Shown here: positions 1 to 4,467 of the stretch, in pieces
Position numbering within the stretch: the stretch's first letter is position 1
Layout: every line of letters begins with the position of its first letter
Source: Candidatus Doudnabacteria bacterium
GTDB taxonomy: Bacteria; Patescibacteriota; Doudnabacteria; UBA920
Assembly (NCBI GenBank): GCA_016788805.1
Contig: JAEUSE010000017.1
Coordinates: 1-9,889 of the forward strand
Direction of reading: 5' to 3'
Length of the DNA: 9,889 nucleotides
Notes under the pieces: model-generated
The model's database searches: none
The model's input: the letters and a program-made list of their open reading frames with translations, nothing else
Told to the model about the DNA's origin: nothing
Translations under genes and position numbers: made by a program

Positions 1-125
1 CTCGACAATTTTAAAAAGTACGTAGAAAATACATAGTTTCTAAAAAGTAACTGTCAGTGCAATATATTAAGTATTATATATAAGCTTATTAGCTAGCAGG
101 CTAAGAAGCTAGAAAGCTATTAGAT
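1..125 (+). promoter_or_regulatory. AT-rich leader of the zinc-ribbon gene
   Basis: No credible gene lies here. The segment is strongly AT-rich. The 9-mer TAAAAAGTA occurs twice (12-20 and 41-49). TATTATATATA at 72-82 could serve as a -10 region, with CTGTCA (51-56) as a poor and slightly distant -35. Bases 90-120 carry several imperfect copies of AGCTAG/GGCTAAG-like sequence just before the start codon. No AGGAGG-like ribosome binding site precedes the ATG at 126. The promoter call is weak and rests on base composition only. Confidence 0.25.
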
Positions 126-374
126 ATGCCAACACAAGTGGGAACCTATTGCGAAAGTTGCATGATGCCGTTTGCCAAAGACCCCGGTGCACGGGAGTCG
201 GACAAGTACTGCAGCCTATGTTTTAAAGGCGGTAAATTGCAGTATGAGGGGAACGACTTAAAAGAGTTTCAAAAGGTTGCATACGAGAGTATGCTTGCTC
301 GCGGCACCAACAAGTGGTTAGCCAAGTTTTATACCTTCATGATTCGCTTTGCCCCACGCTGGAAAAAGCAATAG
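126..374 (+). CDS. Small zinc-ribbon protein (Zn_ribbon_2-like)
   Basis: This 82-residue protein has two CxxC knuckles, C9-x2-C12 and C29-x2-C32. They are separated by an MMPFAKDPG segment and followed by YCSLCFKGGKL. That arrangement matches the putative zinc-ribbon family (Pfam Zn_ribbon_2 type), in which a CxSCGMP-like first knuckle and a YCxxCxxxGK second knuckle bind one zinc ion. Residues 44-82 look helical and basic (ending APRWKKQ), with no signal peptide or TM segment, so the protein is probably cytoplasmic. The family has no established reaction; a role in nucleic-acid or protein binding would be a guess. The length is normal for such proteins. A 259-nt non-coding gap separates it from the next gene, so it is probably not part of the surface operon. 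Confidence 0.85.
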   Translation: MPTQVGTYCESCMMPFAKDPGARESDKYCSLCFKGGKLQYEGNDLKEFQKVAYESMLARGTNKWLAKFYTFMIRFAPRWKKQ

Positions 375-377
375 GAT

Positions 378-559
378 GTAAGTCCATCTTTTGTGTGCCA
401 TGGCAATAACTCCGGTCGCGGGACGCAGGGGTTATTGTTCTCTGTGCTAAGGGTGCGACCCAAGGGCGTACTGAAACTCGTAATATGTGCGCAAAATTGT
501 CGTAGCCAAGTGCGGGATTTACTTCCATACCTGGGTGGTGTGTACGTGTGCAGGTGTGG
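378..559 (+). ncRNA. Candidate structured RNA, class unknown
   Basis: Several pairings can be drawn by eye. An outer helix pairs 378-385 (GTAAGTCC) with 515-522 (GGATTTAC). A 10-bp hairpin pairs 404-413 (CAATAACTCC) with 428-437 (GGGGTTATTG). A smaller hairpin at 451-461 (GGGT-GCG-ACCC) may be extended by 443-447 with 466-470. A 9-bp hairpin pairs 525-533 (CCATACCTG) with 551-559 (CAGGTGTGG). The three main helices each contain exactly one G-U wobble when read on the plus strand; on the minus strand these would be A-C mismatches, so an RNA, if real, is on the plus strand. I compared it by eye with tmRNA, RNase P, SRP and 6S RNA and with the c-di-GMP-I riboswitch, and found none. It could be a small RNA, a 3' UTR element of the zinc-ribbon gene, or a long leader of the surface operon. 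Confidence 0.35.
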
Positions 560-588
560 ATAAAATTATCCAGAAATATGCGCAAATG

Positions 589-613
589 TGCTAAACTAAA
601 GTAGATATAGGAG
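589..613 (+). promoter_or_regulatory. Candidate extended -10 promoter and distant SD of the surface operon
   Basis: TGCTAAACT at 589-597 resembles an extended -10 element (TGn followed by TAAACT). No convincing -35 lies 16-18 bases upstream. Initiation would fall near 604. AGGAG at 609-613 would then be inside a short leader, but it sits 20 bases before the ATG at 634, further than a normal Shine-Dalgarno spacing. No in-frame start lies nearer, because a TAA at 619-621 precedes the ATG in frame. A perfect 7-bp inverted repeat (TGGATAA-AA-TTATCCA, 557-572) lies just upstream and could be an operator. Confidence 0.35.
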
Positions 614-633
614 TAGTTTAAGAAATAAAAAGA

Positions 634-1353
634 ATGTATAAGATTAAAAAAATACAGTCAGCCTCGCTTTCGGTCAAAATAGCGGTTGGTTTTGTGTGCG
701 CTGGTTTGGCAGGTGTTTTTGTGGGTACTGGCATGGTGTTCGCGGCGAGCAATTCTACCTTTAACCAAACTATTAACGCAGGGACTTTGGCGACTGATAT
801 ACGGAGCAACTCTTCGACTTCTGTGAGCAGTCCGGCGGTTACTATGTCTGCCAAGACTTTTTCGTTTAACTGTCAATCGGGTGGTAGTGCTTCAACCGGC
901 ACGTTTGGTACCAGTGGTGAGCGTATATATGTAGATAATCCCGATGCGGCGGATAACGGCTGGACGCTTACGCTTGCCGCAACCGGTGGGGCCACAACTT
1001 TATGGCAGAATGGTGGGTCGAGTCAGAATTTTGACTTTAACGACGCAGGCGGAAGTGGATGTACCGATGGCGGAGACGCGGACACCAAGGGCGGTCAGCT
1101 AACTGTAGATCCCTCGGTGGCGACCACTACAACCGATTACTCCGGTTCAAGCACTACCGGCATTAGCCTTGGTTCTAGCGCGGCATTTGCCCAAGGTAGT
1201 GTAGATAACGTAACTCTGGTCACGGCGAGCGCGGGTTCTGTGGATATTTGGCGCGGTTATTTTACAGGCGTGGGGTTAAGTCAGACTATTCCTGCAGAAC
1301 AGCCGGTAGATAGTTATACAATAAACCTGACTTTAACAGTTACAGCATCTTAA
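634..1353 (+). CDS. Secreted single-domain WxL-like surface protein
   Basis: This 239-residue protein has a basic N-terminus (MYKIKKIQ), a hydrophobic core at about residues 15-37, and likely signal peptidase cleavage near VFA-AS (37/38). The mature part is one Ser/Thr/Gly-rich beta domain. It opens with NQTINAGTL, contains a W110-T-L112 motif in GWTLTLAATGG, an Asp-rich loop (about 134-150, FDFNDAGG then GGDAD), GQLTVDPSVAT (154-164), and closes with YTINLTLTVTAS. This resembles the Gram-positive WxL domain, where a first WxL and a final YxxxLTWxL motif mediate wall binding, but the final Trp is replaced by Leu here. Cys80 and Cys143 are a plausible disulfide; the Asp loop could bind calcium. 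The next gene, 12 nt away, encodes a DUF916/WxLIP-like anchor, supporting a ligand/anchor pair. The domain is clearly homologous to the C-terminus of the 771-residue protein at 4468-6783. The WxL assignment is by motif only. Confidence 0.8.
   Translation: MYKIKKIQSASLSVKIAVGFVCAGLAGVFVGTGMVFAASNSTFNQTINAGTLATDIRSNSSTSVSSPAVTMSAKTFSFNCQSGGSASTGTFGTSGERIYVDNPDAADNGWTLTLAATGGATTLWQNGGSSQNFDFNDAGGSGCTDGGDADTKGGQLTVDPSVATTTTDYSGSSTTGISLGSSAAFAQGSVDNVTLVTASAGSVDIWRGYFTGVGLSQTIPAEQPVDSYTINLTLTVTAS
778..1350 (+). repeat. WxL-like domain, copy 1 (homologous to 6229-6780)
   Basis: Residues 49-239 of this secreted protein align along their length with residues 588-771 of the protein at 4468-6783. Shared landmarks in order are: a GxLAxDI opening, SPAV-M, FSF-C, GT-GTS-E-(K/R), W-(T/S)-L with AATGG, D-(F/Y)-N-D-GG, GC-D-GDAD, GQLTVDPSVAT, GxSLGS-AAF, LPAEQ/IPAEQ and Y-INLTLT at the C-terminus. 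Some stretches are also similar at DNA level, for example around the GQLTVDPSVAT codons. This indicates duplication of a coding domain, not a mobile element. Confidence 0.8.
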
Positions 1354-1364
1354 GATAACAGTTA
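1334..1364 (+). repeat. TAACAGTTA direct repeat across a gene junction
   Basis: The 9-mer TAACAGTTA occurs at 1334-1342 and again at 1356-1364, with starts 22 bases apart. Each copy is nearly palindromic, so the two can also pair with each other as a hairpin (TAAC with GTTA on both sides of an A-A mismatch). The loop would hold the stop codon of the WxL-like gene and the palindrome TCTTAAGA (1348-1355). The second copy ends one base before the ATG of the next gene. It may influence re-initiation, or it may be chance. Confidence 0.4.
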
Positions 1365-1365
1365 T

Positions 1366-2535
1366 ATGGATCAGGCACGAGTATTGCATGCGGTCCGGCG
1401 AGCTGCCATGAGTGTGGCAGTTTTTGCTATTGTGGGCAGCGCATTAGTTCCTCTTTCGGCTCGGGCAGTCGAATACGGAGGGGTGGGGGGAAGGCCGGCA
1501 AATCCTCGGTCCGGAAATCCCCGTACGGAGTCTATTTTTATACACACTTTAAATCCGGGAGAATCTGTTACTGACGGAGTAAAGGTATTAAACAACACGC
1601 CTGAACAAAAAACATTACTGGTTTACGCAGTGGATTCCGCGGTTTCCAGCGGTGGCGCGTTTGCGTGTACACAGGCGGTTGATGAAAAAAAAGATGTAGG
1701 CCGGTGGATTGTGCTCTCTAAGACCGAAGTCGTGTTGCCGTCTTTGGCTTACGAAGTAGTCCCGTTTAAACTTTCAGCGCCGCTCACTGCTAGCGTAGGT
1801 GAGCATAATGGATGCATTATTATCCAAGAAAAAAAAGCGCAAGCCTCCGGCGGTCAACAGCAGGGTGGCATTCAGCTTAGTTTTCGGACCGGTTTGCGGG
1901 TAGCAGTGCTTGTTCCCGGGGCGATTAGTCGCAAACTCGCCATTTCCGGCTTTAGCGTAGAACGGAAACCAACAGGGGTATTCTTACTCAAGCCTGCCGT
2001 AAAAAATGAGGGCAACGTGTCTGTTGACGCGAATGTACAGGTAACAACTTCTTACTTTTTCGGAAAAGAGCTTACTCGTAACGGCGGCGAATATCCGGTA
2101 CTTCGCGGGGAGGAGTCTAAGTGGAATTTGGACCTCGCTCGACCGTTCTGGGGTGGCTGGTATAAATCCGCGCTTTCGGTGAGTTATGACGCCAACCCCA
2201 CAGCGCAGATTGGTTCGGCGGCAAACGAGCAGCAAGTTACCCTGCGCGGACCGGCGGTCTGGTTCTGGAGTACACCCGCTCCGGCTGCTATCGTCATTGA
2301 ATGTTCCGTCCTGCTTGTGTTGTTGGGGTTGTGTGTAGGGATTATGCGAGGTTTGATTGTTCGTCGGGTAGTGCGCAAAACTTGGGTAACACGCCCGGTG
2401 CGGAGCGGCGAAACACTCAACGATATTGCTCGTAGTTTTGGTATTTCGTGGAAGGCGTTAGCTCGAGCAAATAAGCTTCGGGCTCCATATGCTCTGAAAG
2501 TTGGGCAAAAAATTAAAGTTCCACCTACTGAGTAA
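1366..2535 (+). CDS. DUF916/WxLIP-like membrane anchor with C-terminal LysM
   Basis: This 389-residue protein has a signal peptide (hydrophobic core about 14-31, likely cleavage at ARA-VEY, 34/35). Two beta-rich regions follow: about 50-175, with features of the DUF916 peptidoglycan-binding/WxL-interacting family (IFIHTLNPGESV, a VLNNTPEQKTLLVYAVD strand pair, later W114 and GEHNGCIII), and about 180-295, in the position of the second, DUF3324-like domain. A single TM segment lies at about 305-328, then a basic stretch (R328, R333, R334, R337, K338). Residues 343-386 form a LysM domain (VRSGETLNDIARSFGI to VGQKIKVP). Positive-inside topology puts the LysM in the cytoplasm, which is odd for a peptidoglycan-binding module. 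Cys101 and Cys150 may pair. An alternative start is Met15 (1408); the upstream ATG is kept because it gives a normal basic signal-peptide n-region. No SD is visible. The family call rests on pattern and neighbourhood. Confidence 0.75.
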   Translation: MDQARVLHAVRRAAMSVAVFAIVGSALVPLSARAVEYGGVGGRPANPRSGNPRTESIFIHTLNPGESVTDGVKVLNNTPEQKTLLVYAVDSAVSSGGAFACTQAVDEKKDVGRWIVLSKTEVVLPSLAYEVVPFKLSAPLTASVGEHNGCIIIQEKKAQASGGQQQGGIQLSFRTGLRVAVLVPGAISRKLAISGFSVERKPTGVFLLKPAVKNEGNVSVDANVQVTTSYFFGKELTRNGGEYPVLRGEESKWNLDLARPFWGGWYKSALSVSYDANPTAQIGSAANEQQVTLRGPAVWFWSTPAPAAIVIECSVLLVLLGLCVGIMRGLIVRRVVRKTWVTRPVRSGETLNDIARSFGISWKALARANKLRAPYALKVGQKIKVPPTE

Positions 2536-2566
2536 CTTTCACGAGCGGAGAGTATAAGAACTATGC

Positions 2567-2605
2567 TTGTTCTGACCCAAAGCTATATTATAGTCAGAAT
2601 TTTTT
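2567..2605 (+). promoter_or_regulatory. Hairpin plus T-tract overlapping a promoter-like site
   Basis: TTCTGAC (2570-2576) pairs with GTCAGAA (2593-2599), giving a 7-bp stem, and six T residues follow at 2600-2605. That is the form of an intrinsic terminator, although the loop is long (16 nt, with CTATATTATAG able to fold inside it). The same bases also read as a promoter: TTGTTC (2567-2572), a 16-base spacer and TATAGT (2589-2594), which would start transcription only a few bases before the ATG at 2609 and give a nearly leaderless mRNA. The two readings cannot be separated by eye. Confidence 0.4.
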
Positions 2606-2608
2606 CTC

Positions 2609-4447
2609 ATGCGTGTTGCAGACAAACCTACAAAAGAAACTGTTCGTCGGAGTAACCGCGTTTGGACCCGTTCGGCGCGGTCCGCGCCTGTTCGAACCCG
2701 GGTTTCCAAGTCCGGTGAGGAGTTGCAACTAAATGCTCCTACGTCCCGTGTGTCGCATACTGCTCCCCAGCGGGTTGCCCGCGCTGCCTACTCTTTCATC
2801 AGAACCGGGCCGGTGGTGAGCATTCATGTTACTACCCGTCATGGCCGGCGTAAGCCAAAGCAGCTATTTGTTATACCCTACAGAGGTTTGTTGGCTGCGG
2901 TGTTACTAGTCATTGTGTGCGGTGGTTTGTGGGTTTCGGTCCAGCGAACGCAGGCGGATGTGGTATTTTACTCTCCGGCTACCTGTTTGGGCGGATGGGC
3001 TAATCCCACCCATGCACAGGGAGAGGTTGAAAAAGGACAACAGTTAGAGAGCGGGAATTCTGCTTTATACGCGGGGGGTACAGAAAGTCTTTACTGCGGG
3101 AATTTTATCGGTTCTGAGATTGAAGGGGTAGACATACAGTCCGCGACCTTACGTTTGGTGTGGGGTCAGGTTGAGCCGCCCGCGGCTTTGTCGCCGGGAG
3201 AGTATATTGATGCTCCGGTATTGCAGCGCGCGCAGGAAGACGCGCCTGAGACGGCTCCGGTTGACGAGGTTATTCCGCCTGCTTTGCCGACAGAAGTTCC
3301 TGAATCAAAAAACCCGGACGTTCAGCCCGCGGAGCCGGAAGTTTTAGACGCACCGACGCCGGCGGTTCGTTCCGATGCTCCTTTGAATGAGCCTCTACCT
3401 GAAGCTGCTATGCCTGCGGTACAGGGCGAGTCCACTTTTATCGAGCCTGACCTGCAGGCGGACGTGTCCGCAGAGCAGACACCGGCGCTGCCGGAGCCGC
3501 AGTCGTATATGCCAAGTCTCATTCGCACCGCGCATGCTCAGGAGCTTTTGGAGCCGGCTACCGCCGCAGTTGATTCGGTTGTGACGCCCACGCATGAGGA
3601 AGTGGCCGGGCTCAGCGTTGAAGAACAGTCGACGGGCCTTGCCGCGTTTTCGTTGCGGTACTCGCTTGATGGAGCGACATGGACGGAGTTCGGCAGTGTG
3701 AGTATGGACAAGTTTGGTGTCGAGTTTACACTTCCTCTTCATAGCGTGGAAGACATTCGGGTGTTGCAGGTGGGTATTGTGCCAATCGGGAGTATGCATT
3801 TAGAGCGGCCCATTTTGCTTAACGGTATGGTATTGGAATTGCGGTATATTACGCACGATAAGCCGGTTGCCCCGGATCCAGCCGCAGAGTCTTTGTTGTC
3901 TGTGGAAAGCATGGGTTCGGTATCATTGGTCAAAACACAAAACAAAGAAAGCAAGCAGGCTCAGTTGTGGGTGTACGACCGTACGGGTAGCCCCCAATGG
4001 TCAATAATCGCCGCGGGTAATGAAGTTGATGTTGCGTCTGTAACACTGCTGGTGCCGGGCTATGCGTTTTGGGTTTCACCGGACAGCCGCTCGGTGTCCG
4101 CGTATAACATACGGACTAAAACATATTTTAGCCATTCTTTTTCAGAACAGCCTGTTGCGTTCGAGGAACGTGTTGGGTTAGTGTTTGAGGAGACAAAAAC
4201 GGTGCATTTGGAAGCGGGGCAGTTAGTGGTGCGTGACGCTGAGGGTGTGGTAAGTACTGTTGAGCATAGTCCGGAATTGAACGCCGAAATTGAGCAGCTC
4301 TTCAATCCAATCCCGTCTTCGGCAGTGTTGGAGGAGGATATGTCCGAAGACGCGGGAGTTCCTCTGGAGCCGGACACGCTCGTCGCGCCTGAAACGCATG
4401 CCCCTGTTGTTAACGATGGGGCGGCTGCCCCGGCTTCGGTTGAGTAA
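2609..4447 (+). CDS. Signal-anchor surface protein with Pro/Glu/Ala-rich stalk
   Basis: I do not recognise a named family for this 612-residue protein. Residues 1-90 are an Arg-rich, probably cytoplasmic tail, followed by one uncleaved TM segment (about 93-109), so the rest should be outside. A first beta segment (about 116-188) holds Cys126 (ATCLGGWANP) and Cys163 (SLYCGNF) and ends SATLRLVWGQV. Residues about 189-340 are rich in Pro, Glu, Ala and Asp and look extended and acidic. A second beta segment (about 343-415) has LRYSLDGATWTEFG, LQVGIVPI and NGMVLELRY; it reads like the second half of a carbohydrate-binding-like sandwich whose first half precedes the stalk. Residues 450-550 are a further beta-rich region (LWVYDRTG, FWVSPDSRSVSAYNI), propeller-blade-like. 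The C-terminus is acidic and Pro/Ala-rich. It sits between the two WxL-like/anchor pairs and may be a scaffold. The start at 2609 has no SD. Confidence 0.75.
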   Translation: MRVADKPTKETVRRSNRVWTRSARSAPVRTRVSKSGEELQLNAPTSRVSHTAPQRVARAAYSFIRTGPVVSIHVTTRHGRRKPKQLFVIPYRGLLAAVLLVIVCGGLWVSVQRTQADVVFYSPATCLGGWANPTHAQGEVEKGQQLESGNSALYAGGTESLYCGNFIGSEIEGVDIQSATLRLVWGQVEPPAALSPGEYIDAPVLQRAQEDAPETAPVDEVIPPALPTEVPESKNPDVQPAEPEVLDAPTPAVRSDAPLNEPLPEAAMPAVQGESTFIEPDLQADVSAEQTPALPEPQSYMPSLIRTAHAQELLEPATAAVDSVVTPTHEEVAGLSVEEQSTGLAAFSLRYSLDGATWTEFGSVSMDKFGVEFTLPLHSVEDIRVLQVGIVPIGSMHLERPILLNGMVLELRYITHDKPVAPDPAAESLLSVESMGSVSLVKTQNKESKQAQLWVYDRTGSPQWSIIAAGNEVDVASVTLLVPGYAFWVSPDSRSVSAYNIRTKTYFSHSFSEQPVAFEERVGLVFEETKTVHLEAGQLVVRDAEGVVSTVEHSPELNAEIEQLFNPIPSSAVLEEDMSEDAGVPLEPDTLVAPETHAPVVNDGAAAPASVE

Positions 4448-4467
4448 ATTATTTTTTCTGTAGCTGA

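Noticed and set aside
404..470. Resemblance to the c-di-GMP-I riboswitch (GGGACGCA) or to 6S/SRP RNA
   Set aside because: Only a short word matches; the conserved tetraloop-receptor layout, the long 6S rod with central bubble, and the SRP GGAAG core are not present.
3515..3541. Internal AHAQ sequence (residues 308-311) of the stalk protein resembling a signal peptidase site
   Set aside because: No hydrophobic core precedes it; it lies in an acidic Pro-rich linker, so neither a second signal peptide nor a gene fusion point is supported.
3395..3799. Antisense open frame (134 codons) opposite the Pro/Glu-rich stalk
   Set aside because: Its His/Arg/Cys-rich composition is what the complement of Pro/Glu/Ala codons produces, and no motif is visible.
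4418..4458. GGGGC-GGCT-GCCCC hairpin followed by a T run as a terminator
   Set aside because: The stem is inside the coding region and about 20 bases from the T run (4453-4458), too far for an intrinsic terminator.
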